The notes below the pieces were generated by a model. The model was not told the origin of the DNA. It ran no database searches and saw only the letters and a program-made list of their open reading frames with translations. The translations under genes were made by a program, and so were the position numbers. This document shows positions 54,587-62,861 of a stretch of DNA of 64,000 nucleotides, piece by piece. How positions within the stretch are numbered: position 1 is the stretch's first letter; every line of letters starts with the position of its first letter. The DNA comes from an uncultured Flavobacteriaceae bacterium (GTDB taxonomy: Bacteria > Bacteroidota > Bacteroidia > Flavobacteriales > Flavobacteriaceae): positions 817,319 through 881,318 of the forward strand of contig CANMWN010000001.1 in the NCBI GenBank assembly GCA_947501625.1, in the 5' to 3' direction.

Positions 54587-55750
54587 TTATAGAGTTCCTC
54601 TATTTTCTTGTTCTCTTTCAATTGCTTCAAATAATGCTTTGAAATTACCTACTCCAAAAGATTGCGCTCCTTTTCTTTGAATTATTTCAAAGAACATTGT
54701 TGGTCTATCAACAACAGGTTTTGTGAAAAGTTGGAGTAAGTACCCTTCTTCATCTCTATCAATCAATATCCCATGCTGTTTAAGTACTTCAACATCCTCA
54801 TCAATTTTGCCAACACGTTCTAACAAGTCGTCGTAATAAGTTTCAGGGACATATAAAAACTCCACACCCCTATCTCTCATTGCTGAAACAGTTTTTACAA
54901 TATCATTCGTTGCTACTGCGATATGTTGAACTCCAGGTGATTTATAAAAGTCTAAATATTCTTCAATTTGAGATTTCTTTTTCCCTTCTGCAGGTTCATT
55001 TATTGGAAACTTAATTCTACCATTTCCGTTTGACATTACTTTAGACATCAATGCAGTATAATCAGTAGAAATATCATCATCGGTAAAGGAAATAATTTGT
55101 GCAAATCCCATAACTTTAGCATAAAATTCGCACCATTGTTTCATTTCGCCCCAACCTACATTACCTACTGTGTGGTCAACATATCTTAGTCCAACAGGTT
55201 CAGGGTTGTAATGTGATTCCCATTTTTGATATCCAGGTAAAAAGATCCCATTGTAATTTTTACGTTCAACGAAAATATGAACAGTTTCTCCATACGTATA
55301 GATTCCAGATCTCACTACTTCACCGTGTTCATCTTTTTCAATAGTTGGTTCCATATAAGATTTGGCACCTCTTTTGGTGGTTTCTTCCCATGCTTTTTTG
55401 GCATCTTCAACCCAAAGCGCCATGACTTTAACGCCATCACCATGCTTGTTTATATGCTCATTTATTGGTCCATTTTCATCTAATGGCGTTGTTAAAACCA
55501 ACCGAATTTTATCTTGTTTTAAAACATAAGAAACTCTGTCTTTCAAGCCAGTTTCAAGACCTGCAAAAGCTTCAGATTGAAAACCAAAAGCTGTTTTATA
55601 AAAATGAGCAGATTGTTTGGCATTACCAACGTAGAGTTCTATATAATCTGTTCCTAAAAGTGGTAAAAAGTCTTCTGCTTCTTCAAATAGTTTTTCTAAT
55701 CCGTAAGTTGTATTTTGTAAATTTTCTAAGTTTTTTATTTCTGCAGCCAT
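54587..55750 (-). CDS. hpd: 4-hydroxyphenylpyruvate dioxygenase
   Basis: A 387-residue Fe(II) enzyme of the VOC superfamily converting 4-hydroxyphenylpyruvate to homogentisate. Iron ligands are the His in VDHTVGNV, the His in GVQHIAVATNDI and the Glu in FFEIIQRKG. It also has the C-terminal gating helix GVGNFKALFEAIEREQ. It lies 11 bases after hmgA. Confidence 0.97.
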   Translation of the reverse strand: MAAEIKNLENLQNTTYGLEKLFEEAEDFLPLLGTDYIELYVGNAKQSAHFYKTAFGFQSEAFAGLETGLKDRVSYVLKQDKIRLVLTTPLDENGPINEHINKHGDGVKVMALWVEDAKKAWEETTKRGAKSYMEPTIEKDEHGEVVRSGIYTYGETVHIFVERKNYNGIFLPGYQKWESHYNPEPVGLRYVDHTVGNVGWGEMKQWCEFYAKVMGFAQIISFTDDDISTDYTALMSKVMSNGNGRIKFPINEPAEGKKKSQIEEYLDFYKSPGVQHIAVATNDIVKTVSAMRDRGVEFLYVPETYYDDLLERVGKIDEDVEVLKQHGILIDRDEEGYLLQLFTKPVVDRPTMFFEIIQRKGAQSFGVGNFKALFEAIEREQENRGTL

Positions 55751-55761
55751 AATTAATTTTT

Positions 55762-56928
55762 TTAGTGATTTTCATCTAACCAAGATTGATAATAATCTCC
55801 TGTATCTATTTTTAGTGCCTCTTCAGTAACCATCAAAGGTTTGAAAGTATCAACCATAACTGCTAGTTCAGCAGTTTCTTTTTGGCCAATACTGCGCTCC
55901 ATTGCTCCTGGATGCGGTCCATGAGGTATTCCTGCAGGATGCAGCGTTATTTGTCCAATTCCAATATTATTTCTACTCATGAAATCTCCATCGACATAGT
56001 ATAATACTTCATCAGAATCAATATTACTATGATTATAAGGTGCTGGAATTGCTGCTGGATGATAGTCATATAATCTTGGCACAAATGAACAAATTACAAA
56101 CGCATTGGTTTCAAATGTTTGATGTACTGGAGGTGGTTGGTGAACTCTTCCTGTTATCGGTTCAAAATCATGAATTGAAAGTTTATAAGGATAGTTATAA
56201 CCATCCCAGCCAACTACACTAAATGGGTGAGAAGCATAAATATATTCATGTATGGTATCTTGTTTTTTAACTTTGAGGATAAAATCACCTTTCTCATTAT
56301 AAGTTTCTAATTCGGTTGGAGGATGCATATCTCGTTCGCAAAATGGAGCGTGTTCTAGATGTTGTCCAAACCAATTTCTATAACGTTTAGGTGTATATAT
56401 TGGAGATTTTGATTCAACAATAAATAATCGATTATCTTCGGTATCAAAATCTATTTGATAAATCATTCCTCTTGGAATAACTAAATAATCTCCATATTCA
56501 AAATCTATATTACCTAAAAAAGTACGTAACTTTCCTGTTCCTTTATGAATAAAAAGTACTTCGTCAGAATCTGTGTTTTTATAAAAATAATCTCTCAAAG
56601 ATTGTTTTGGTGCAGCAAGTGCAATATAACAATCAGAATTTGCCAAGACAATTTTTCGGCTTTGTAAGAAGTCATTAGTTGGAGAAACATTAAATCCGTT
56701 TAGACTCAATGATTTCATATTTTTTTCAACTACTATTTTTGGGGAAACATCATAGGATTTGAGAATTTCCTTTACTTGAGTTGGTCTTTGTGTATGGTAT
56801 AATAGTGATGACATTCCGTCAAAACCAATGGTTCCAAATAATTCTTCATAATAAAAATTGCCTTCGGGACTTTTAAATACGGTGTGTCTTTTAGGTGGAA
56901 TAGTACCTAATTTATGATATCTAGGCAT
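55762..56928 (-). CDS. hmgA: Homogentisate 1,2-dioxygenase
   Basis: A 388-residue ring-cleaving Fe(II) dioxygenase, shorter than the ~430-residue animal enzymes, as is usual in Bacteroidota. The metal-binding HPAGIPHGPHPGA and SNIDSDEVLYYVDGDF are intact. First gene of the tyrosine-degradation operon; the fumarylacetoacetase and isomerase are not in the window. Confidence 0.96.
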   Translation of the reverse strand: MPRYHKLGTIPPKRHTVFKSPEGNFYYEELFGTIGFDGMSSLLYHTQRPTQVKEILKSYDVSPKIVVEKNMKSLSLNGFNVSPTNDFLQSRKIVLANSDCYIALAAPKQSLRDYFYKNTDSDEVLFIHKGTGKLRTFLGNIDFEYGDYLVIPRGMIYQIDFDTEDNRLFIVESKSPIYTPKRYRNWFGQHLEHAPFCERDMHPPTELETYNEKGDFILKVKKQDTIHEYIYASHPFSVVGWDGYNYPYKLSIHDFEPITGRVHQPPPVHQTFETNAFVICSFVPRLYDYHPAAIPAPYNHSNIDSDEVLYYVDGDFMSRNNIGIGQITLHPAGIPHGPHPGAMERSIGQKETAELAVMVDTFKPLMVTEEALKIDTGDYYQSWLDENH

Positions 56929-56949
56929 ATTATATGTTTTAAGTTAATA

Positions 56950-57015
56950 AATAATTTTGTTCGTTTTTTTGGGAGTAAAAAACAAAATTATTCTGGGTTT
57001 CTAATAATTAGAAAC
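56950..57015 (-). promoter_or_regulatory. Promoter/operator region of hmgA with nested palindromes
   Basis: A -7 box TAATTTTG lies at 56990..56983 on the minus strand. Directly upstream, overlapping where the -33 element should be, is the near-perfect palindrome GTTTCTAAT-A-ATTAGAAAC (56997..57015). The -7 box itself lies within a 12-bp inverted repeat, AATAATTTTGTT (56950..56961) with AACAAAATTATT (56981..56992). This is a plausible site for a regulator of aromatic catabolism. Confidence 0.5.
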
Positions 57016-57074
57016 TTTAAAAGTATTGGTAATTCAGTCCAAGGTGTATTCATAACCAAACAAATATAAAGAAA

Positions 57075-57329
57075 TTAATTTACTTTTATTTGCTGACTTA
57101 CTTCAATTACTTTTTCAATTTGTGGCGCATGTCTTTTGATAGTTGCCTCAACACCATTAGTCAGTGTCATTTGATTTACTGAACAACTGATACAAGCTCC
57201 TTCTAATTGAACTTTTACAATATTGTTTTCAATATCAACAAGTGAAATATTTCCTCCATCGGACATTAAAAAAGGTCTTATCTCTTCTAATGCTTTTTCA
57301 ACTTTTTCTTTTAATTCTTTTGCTGACAT
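57075..57329 (-). CDS. NifU C-terminal-domain (Nfu-type) Fe-S carrier
   Basis: An 84-residue protein consisting solely of the Nfu domain. The cluster-binding CxxC is in GACISCSVNQMTL. It begins with KVEKALEEIRPFLMSDGG. It lies 6 bases downstream of the Mrp-type ATPase gene, so the two probably act together in delivering Fe-S clusters. Confidence 0.94.
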   Translation of the reverse strand: MSAKELKEKVEKALEEIRPFLMSDGGNISLVDIENNIVKVQLEGACISCSVNQMTLTNGVEATIKRHAPQIEKVIEVSQQIKVN

Positions 57330-57335
57330 AATTTA

Positions 57336-58469
57336 TTATTTTTTTACGGCACTACAACCACTCATAGTTGTAATTCTTACAACTTCGGTTGGAGGTAAAC
57401 TTTTATTTCTTTTTACCAATTCTGAAACAACATTTTTAGTGATATCTATAAATGTGTTTTCAATTTTAGTATCGTTTTGCAATGCAGCAGGACTTCCATA
57501 ATCTCCTGCTTCACGAATACTTTGAACTAATGGTACTTCCCCTAAAAATGTTGTGTCTAAATCTTCAGCTAAATTTTTAGCTCCATCTTTCCCAAAGATA
57601 TAATATTTATTTTCAGGCAATTCAGGAGGAGAAAAATAACTCATATTTTCTACAATTCCTAAAACTGGTACATTGATACTTGGTTGCTTAAACATCGCTA
57701 CACCTTTTTTAGCATCGGCTAGTGCAATGTTTTGTGGCGTACTTACAATTACAGCACCAGTGATTGGTAATGCTTGAACAATTGATAAGTGTACATCACC
57801 AGTTCCAGGAGGTAAATCGATAATTAAGAAGTCTAATTCTCCCCAAGCACCATCAAAAATCATTTGTTTCAATGCTTTTGAAGCCATTGGTCCACGCCAT
57901 ATTACTGCTTGATTTGGTTGTGTAAAGAAACCTAAAGATAAAATCTTAACACCGTAATTTTCAATGGGTTTCATTTTAGATCTACCGTCAACATTAACTG
58001 ATAAAGGCTTTTCATTTGCAACATCAAACATTAAGTGAGTTGAAGGCCCATAAACATCGGCATCTAAAACTCCTACTTTAAAACCCATTTTTGAGAGTGT
58101 AACAGCAATATTAGAAGTGATTGTTGATTTTCCGACACCTCCTTTTCCAGAAGCAACTGCAATAATATTTTTTATTCCAGGAATTTCTTTTCCTTTTATT
58201 TCGTTTGTAGGTTTTTGAGTCGCTACACTTTTTACATTGACTTTTACATCTGCTTTTGGGTGTACTTTTTCATGAATTATCTTCATGATATCAACTTCGA
58301 CTCTTTTTTTGGCTTGTAGTGAAGGGTTACCAATCTCAACATCAATAACTACTTCTTTGTCAAAAATGACAATGTTTTTTACCGAGTTGCTTTCTATTAA
58401 ACTTTTACCTTCACCTGGAGCGGTAATATTTTCTAATACGTTTAGTATGTCTTTCTTAAGAATGCTCAC
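57336..58469 (-). CDS. apbC: Mrp/NBP35 family Fe-S carrier ATPase
   Basis: A 377-residue P-loop protein. An N-terminal DUF59/MIP18-like domain (~1-95) precedes the ATPase with the deviant Walker A GKGGVGKSTITSN, LIIDLPPGTGDVHL and the C-terminal half-site. The usual C-terminal CxxC of Mrp proteins is not evident; instead a single MSGCSAVKK tail occurs. The start is GTG at 58469. A -7 box TATCTTTG at 58505..58498 supports it. Confidence 0.93.
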   Translation of the reverse strand: MSILKKDILNVLENITAPGEGKSLIESNSVKNIVIFDKEVVIDVEIGNPSLQAKKRVEVDIMKIIHEKVHPKADVKVNVKSVATQKPTNEIKGKEIPGIKNIIAVASGKGGVGKSTITSNIAVTLSKMGFKVGVLDADVYGPSTHLMFDVANEKPLSVNVDGRSKMKPIENYGVKILSLGFFTQPNQAVIWRGPMASKALKQMIFDGAWGELDFLIIDLPPGTGDVHLSIVQALPITGAVIVSTPQNIALADAKKGVAMFKQPSINVPVLGIVENMSYFSPPELPENKYYIFGKDGAKNLAEDLDTTFLGEVPLVQSIREAGDYGSPAALQNDTKIENTFIDITKNVVSELVKRNKSLPPTEVVRITTMSGCSAVKK

Positions 58470-58497
58470 AAATCTAAATTAAAATGATTCTAAACTA

Positions 58498-58505
58498 CAA
58501 AGATA
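58498..58505 (-). promoter_or_regulatory. Candidate -7 box of the apbC-nfu operon
   Basis: TATCTTTG on the minus strand is a full TAnnTTTG match, 29 bases before the GTG start. No convincing -33 box is present. Confidence 0.45.
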
Positions 58506-58550
58506 CAGTTATTCAACTAATAATGAATAGTGAAAATGAATTATTGAATC

Positions 58551-58883
58551 TTATAATAATTCAGTAGAAGGATCCCAGAAAATAGTTTCAAAATTTTGAA
58601 TTTGATTTTCTACAACTTTTACTCCTTCACTTTCTAATAATTGTTGCATTAAGTTAGTTCCGTCAAAATGATGTTTGCCTGTAAGTAGCCCTTTACGATT
58701 TACAACTCTATGAGCAGGAACAGAGTTATCATTATGAGAAGCATTCATTGCCCATCCAACCATTCTTGCCGATCTAGCAGCACCTAAATATTTAGCAATT
58801 GCACCATAACTTGTTACTCTTCCGAAGGGAATTAGCCTTGCAACTTGATAAGATTTTTCAAAGAAATTTTCATTTGATTTCAT
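58551..58883 (-). CDS. Alkyltransferase-like protein (MGMT family, no active-site Cys)
   Basis: A 110-residue protein with the DNA-binding domain of O6-alkylguanine-DNA alkyltransferase (IPFGRVTSYGAIAKYLG, RMVGWAMNASHN). The PCHRV motif reads PAHRV, so the alkyl-acceptor Cys is Ala. Such ATL proteins bind O6-alkylguanine and hand it to nucleotide excision repair. It is followed 10 bases earlier on the strand by LysE (shared transcript likely). Confidence 0.9.
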   Translation of the reverse strand: MKSNENFFEKSYQVARLIPFGRVTSYGAIAKYLGAARSARMVGWAMNASHNDNSVPAHRVVNRKGLLTGKHHFDGTNLMQQLLESEGVKVVENQIQNFETIFWDPSTELL

Positions 58884-58892
58884 GTGTCTAAA

Positions 58893-59504
58893 TTATAACA
58901 TTTTAATCAATGAAAAAATGGCAACAAAACCAGTGATAAAAGATAAAATAAAGTTCAAGTATTTAGTAATTTTCGTAATCTTTGATTTTGTTTTTTCAGC
59001 AAATGAAATGTAATGATTTAAAATAAAATAAGTGCCTATTACGGCTCCAATAACAAACCAAAATACTGATTTTAAACTTAGTGATATCCAACCATACATG
59101 TTAAATAATGCTCCAACACCACAATAAAACGGAATAGAAAACATATTGATAAATGAAAGCCCAATACCTGTTAAAAATACATTTTTATTACCAATTTTTT
59201 GAGAGTCAGTTTTTTGTTCTTTGAGCGCCTTGTAAAGAAAAACTATTGACAAAATGAAAAAAACAGTGATGGAAATTATTTGAATAGAGTCAAGAATAAA
59301 AGGGTTTTTATGTATCTCTTTCAAAAAAAGAAGTGCAAGAAATGCTTGAATAAAAACAACAGATGAAACTCCTAGCGCAAATTTTAAAGCGGTTTTTTTA
59401 TCTTTTTCAATACTAATTTTAGATGCGGTTATATTTAACATACTTGGAGGAATTAAACCAATATAACCGGTTAAAACTCCAAGTATTAAATGAGTAAGTG
59501 TCAT
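58893..59504 (-). CDS. LysE family exporter
   Basis: A 203-residue inner-membrane protein with about six helices. It opens LILGVLTGYIGLIPPSMLNITASK, the LysE/RhtB-type N-terminus with GxxPP. It probably exports amino acids or related metabolites; the substrate is unknown. It lies between trmB and the ATL gene with gaps of 12 and 9 bases, so the three likely share a transcript. Confidence 0.85.
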   Translation of the reverse strand: MTLTHLILGVLTGYIGLIPPSMLNITASKISIEKDKKTALKFALGVSSVVFIQAFLALLFLKEIHKNPFILDSIQIISITVFFILSIVFLYKALKEQKTDSQKIGNKNVFLTGIGLSFINMFSIPFYCGVGALFNMYGWISLSLKSVFWFVIGAVIGTYFILNHYISFAEKTKSKITKITKYLNFILSFITGFVAIFSLIKML

Positions 59505-59516
59505 TTAAAAATAAAA

Positions 59517-60194
59517 TTAATAATTGATTCTAAATTTGACGTAAGTAATAGCTTTTCCTTTCTCTAAATATTGATTTTCATAGAAAGTTTGCGTTTCAAT
59601 CACCTCTTTAGGTGAGTGTTGCGTATTATTATAAACATCATGATGAGCGTATATGATTTCATGATTTTCACCATGCAATAAACCAAGAGTATAACCATGC
59701 ATAAATTCACTATCGGTTTTTAAATGTACAAAACCGTTGGGTTTTAAAATATGATGATATTTTTTTAAAAAATCTTGATTTGTCAATCGATGTTTGGTAC
59801 GAGTATATTTTATTTGAGGGTCTGGAAAAGTAATCCAAATTTCATCAATCTCATTTTCATTAAAACATTGGTTAATTAACTCAATTTGAGTACGTAAGAA
59901 TCCAACATTATTCATGTTTTCTTCAAGTGCTGTTTTAGCACCTCTCCAAAAACGAGCACCTTTTATATCGACACCGATAAAATTTTTACTAGGATTTTTT
60001 TCGGCGAGAGCAAGAGTATATTCTCCTTTGCCACATCCTAATTCTAAAACGATAGGATTGTCGTTTTTGAAAAAAGTATTCCATTTTCCTTTAAGTGAGA
60101 ATTTTCCGGATAAAATATCTTCTCTGGTTGGTTGTACAACATTAGAAAATGTTTCATTTTCTCGAAATCGTTTCAATTTGTTTTTACTTCCCAA
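59517..60194 (-). CDS. trmB: tRNA (guanine-N7)-methyltransferase
   Basis: A 225-residue SAM-dependent enzyme methylating G46 of tRNA. The SAM site ELGCGKGEYTLALA and the signature ITFPDPQIKYTRTKHRLT are intact. The start appears to be TTG at 60194 (MGSKNKLKRF), the conserved N-terminus of flavobacterial TrmB. Confidence 0.95.
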   Translation of the reverse strand: MGSKNKLKRFRENETFSNVVQPTREDILSGKFSLKGKWNTFFKNDNPIVLELGCGKGEYTLALAEKNPSKNFIGVDIKGARFWRGAKTALEENMNNVGFLRTQIELINQCFNENEIDEIWITFPDPQIKYTRTKHRLTNQDFLKKYHHILKPNGFVHLKTDSEFMHGYTLGLLHGENHEIIYAHHDVYNNTQHSPKEVIETQTFYENQYLEKGKAITYVKFRINY

Positions 60195-60233
60195 GAAAAA
60201 AAGTTAAGAATGAAATAGAAATAAGAGAGAGAA

Positions 60234-60431
60234 TTATTCAGTTCCTTCTCTTTTAAATTTTTTAAGTTGCCCCATCCAATATAAAAAAGCAACTGTAGTA
60301 ATAATGATAAATATCCAGTTGATAATGTTTTGTATAACCCAACTTTCTGTAAAACGGATATTGTCAAATGGTATGAATGCATAGTCAGTAAAAAAATTCC
60401 CAATAGCTCTCCAAATATTGTTTGTAATCAT
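60234..60431 (-). CDS. DUF6341 family small membrane protein
   Basis: A 65-residue protein with an amphipathic N-terminus and one transmembrane helix (~34-55, INWIFIIITTVAFLYWMGQL) followed by a basic tail. It fits the Flavobacteria-specific DUF6341 family, sometimes mislabelled uracil phosphoribosyltransferase. It is divergent from the DUF6427 gene, a common neighbour. Function unknown. Confidence 0.75.
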   Translation of the reverse strand: MITNNIWRAIGNFFTDYAFIPFDNIRFTESWVIQNIINWIFIIITTVAFLYWMGQLKKFKREGTE

Positions 60432-60472
60432 TGTATAATATATTTACTTTGCAAATGTATAAAAACTTACTA

Positions 60473-61396
60473 ATGATTGCCAATTTTTTTAGAAAAACTA
60501 AACCAGTACATGCAATATTTATTAGCATCATTTTTTTGGTTTATTTTTTATTAGCAATAATATTGGTTGAAAAACCTGATTATACGTTGAGTTTAGTTGC
60601 AAGAAAGTTAGGATTACTTTTTCTTTTTTTAATACTTTTTTTTTTAATTAGGTTTATAAATCGAAAGAATCAATTATCAAGTCAAAATTCTTATGTTTTA
60701 TTAATTTTAGCATTTTTATTTGGAATTTTTCCTAAAACCACTCAATTTCAAAACATTTTTATATCACACTTTGTTTTACTTTTCGCTTTTAGACGTATTT
60801 ATAGTTTAAAAACCAATAAGAATACTAAAGAGAAATTATTTGATAGTGGCATTTTAATAGGAATTGCTTCTTTATTTTATAGTTGGTCTGTGCTTTTTTT
60901 TGGACTGATAATAGTCGCTTTATTTAATAGAAAACAAATAAATGTTAGAAATATATGTATTAGTTTGTTAGGATATTTAACCTTGTTGTTTATAGTATTT
61001 ACCTATTATTTTTTTAATAATTCTACTAGTATATTTTTTGAAAAATTAGCGTTGAATTATAGTTTTAATTATGAGTATTATTCAGGCTTAACTGTTTATG
61101 TTCCAATAATAGTTTTATTCGTTTTAATTATTACAAGTATTATTGTATTAAGTGTTAGAATTAATGCAGTAACCAATGACTTAAAAACTTCTTGGATAAT
61201 AATTTTGACACATTTATTCTTGAGTATTATCATCATATTTTTTACTGATTTAAAAGAAGGGTATGAACTTATTCTTACTTTTTTCCCTCTTGCTATAATC
61301 TTAGCTAATTTCCTTCAACTAATTGAAAAAATGATATTTAGAGAAATTATTCTTTTGATGTTTGTAGGACTTTCAATATTTACTTATTTAGGATAA
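60473..61396 (+). CDS. DUF6427 family polytopic membrane protein
   Basis: A 307-residue protein with about nine predicted helices and a start MIANFFRKTKPVHAIFIS typical of DUF6427. ATG 60473 is preferred; ATG 60455 and an upstream TTG would add up to 14 residues, but a -7-like TTACTTTG at 60444..60451 makes these unlikely. Function unknown; conserved in Flavobacteria. Confidence 0.75.
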   Translation: MIANFFRKTKPVHAIFISIIFLVYFLLAIILVEKPDYTLSLVARKLGLLFLFLILFFLIRFINRKNQLSSQNSYVLLILAFLFGIFPKTTQFQNIFISHFVLLFAFRRIYSLKTNKNTKEKLFDSGILIGIASLFYSWSVLFFGLIIVALFNRKQINVRNICISLLGYLTLLFIVFTYYFFNNSTSIFFEKLALNYSFNYEYYSGLTVYVPIIVLFVLIITSIIVLSVRINAVTNDLKTSWIIILTHLFLSIIIIFFTDLKEGYELILTFFPLAIILANFLQLIEKMIFREIILLMFVGLSIFTYLG

Positions 61397-61456
61397 GATT
61401 TTATTAAAAAAATTGTATATTAGGCTTTTATTAAACACTTAAACAATTAAATAGTT

Positions 61457-61918
61457 ATGGGATTATTTTCATTTATTAAAAATGCAGGAGCAAGAGTTTT
61501 TGGCATTGGAAAAACAACAGAAGAAGAAGCGGCAGAAGCAGCAGCAAACCTTAAAAATGCAGTAGAAACTTTAGGTTTCAATGTTACAGATTTAAATATT
61601 GAGGTAGACGATGATGTTGCAACAGTTTGGGGTGAAGCGGATTCTCAAGCAACTCGTGAAAAAGTTGTATTGGTTGTTGGAAATACTGAGGGAATTGCAT
61701 CAGTTGATGATAGAATGTCAGTTGCAGTTGCTGAGGTTGAAGAGCCAGTAGCACAGTTTCATACAGTAGTATCAGGAGATACACTTGGTAAAATTGCAAA
61801 AACTTATTATGGTAACGCAATGAAATATCCAGTTATTTTTGAAGCTAATAAGCCAATGCTTACCGATCCAGATAAAATTTATCCAGGTCAAGTATTGCGT
61901 ATTCCAGCATTAGACTAA
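61457..61918 (+). CDS. BON-LysM protein (YgaU/Kbp-like)
   Basis: A 153-residue protein without a signal peptide. Residues ~30-90 form a BON domain (LGFNVTDLNIEVDDDVATVWG) and ~103-151 a LysM domain (HTVVSGDTLGKIAKTYYGNA). The architecture equals E. coli Kbp (YgaU), a cytoplasmic K+-binding protein. Monocistronic, with its own terminator. Confidence 0.9.
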   Translation: MGLFSFIKNAGARVFGIGKTTEEEAAEAAANLKNAVETLGFNVTDLNIEVDDDVATVWGEADSQATREKVVLVVGNTEGIASVDDRMSVAVAEVEEPVAQFHTVVSGDTLGKIAKTYYGNAMKYPVIFEANKPMLTDPDKIYPGQVLRIPALD

Positions 61919-61938
61919 CTTTAAAAATTAATGATTTT

Positions 61939-61970
61939 AAAAAACGCTTGTCATTGACAAGCGTTTTTTT
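61939..61970 (+). terminator. Terminator after the BON-LysM gene
   Basis: AAAACGCTTGTCA pairs with TGACAAGCGTTTT and is followed by a seven-T run, 20 bases after the stop. Confidence 0.88.
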
Positions 61971-61991
61971 ATACAAATAAATCAAAAAGTG

Positions 61992-61999
61992 TACTTTTG
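61992..61999 (+). promoter_or_regulatory. Candidate -7 box abutting the yicC start
   Basis: TACTTTTG followed by CA matches TAnnTTTG but ends 4 bases before the yicC ATG, so transcription would begin at or near the start codon (leaderless mRNA). No -33 box is visible because the terminator T-run lies there. Confidence 0.35.
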
Positions 62000-62003
62000 C
62001 AGC

Positions 62004-62861
62004 ATGATATTATCAATGACAGGTTATGGTAAGACCGAAATACAATTACCTACAAAAAAAATTACGATAGAGTTAAAATCTTTAAATAGTAAAAATATTG
62101 ACTTGAATGTAAGAATGCCATCGATTTATAAGGCAAAAGAACTTGTAATAAGAAAGAAAATTGCAAAAAAACTAGTAAGAGGAAAAGTAGATTTTTCAAT
62201 ATATTCAGAAAATTTGGGAGATAATTTATCAACCGAATTAAATCAGGAGTCTATAAAAGCATATATGAATCAGTTAAAAGGGATTTCTGACGCAAGTGAT
62301 TTGGAATTACTTCAAATGGCAATAAGATTACCAGAGACTTTGCAAAGTAATAGAGAAGAATTGAATGAAGAAGAGTGGAAATTGATAGATAAGGCAATAG
62401 ATGAGTCGATTGATAAAATAATTGTTTATAGAACCGATGAAGGAAAATCGTTAAAAGAAGATTTTAAAGTTCGAGTAAAAAACATTCAAAATTTACTTGA
62501 AGAGATTATCAAACTAGATCCTCAAAGAATTGAAAATGTAAAGCAAAAATTACAAAAGGCTATTACTGAGTTAGAGGCAAAAGTAGATGAAAATAGATTT
62601 GAGCAAGAATTAATTTATTATCTAGAAAAATTAGATATAACCGAAGAAAAAGTTCGTTTAAAAAATCATTTGTCATATTTTTTGGAAGAATTAAATGACA
62701 CAGGATCAAATGGAAAAAAATTAGGATTTATTACCCAAGAAATAGGAAGGGAAATAAATACCATTGGTTCGAAAGCAAACTTTGCAGCGATGCAAAAAAT
62801 GGTCGTGCAAATGAAAGATGAGTTGGAGAAAATAAAAGAGCAAAATTTAAATGTACTTTAA
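62004..62861 (+). CDS. yicC: YicC/YloC family endoribonuclease
   Basis: A 285-residue protein starting MILSMTGYGKTEIQLP, the conserved YicC N-terminus; an upstream in-frame start would precede the promoter box. The C-terminal DUF1732 domain ends with QEIGREINTIGSKANFAAMQK. Family members are RNases acting on small RNAs. It overlaps gmk by one base (TAATG). Confidence 0.93.
   Translation: MILSMTGYGKTEIQLPTKKITIELKSLNSKNIDLNVRMPSIYKAKELVIRKKIAKKLVRGKVDFSIYSENLGDNLSTELNQESIKAYMNQLKGISDASDLELLQMAIRLPETLQSNREELNEEEWKLIDKAIDESIDKIIVYRTDEGKSLKEDFKVRVKNIQNLLEEIIKLDPQRIENVKQKLQKAITELEAKVDENRFEQELIYYLEKLDITEEKVRLKNHLSYFLEELNDTGSNGKKLGFITQEIGREINTIGSKANFAAMQKMVVQMKDELEKIKEQNLNVL

Noticed and set aside
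60173-60403. Second minus-strand ORF overlapping the DUF6341 gene
   Set aside because: It is a frame-shifted shadow that also overlaps the trmB start; the 65-residue frame matches a known family.
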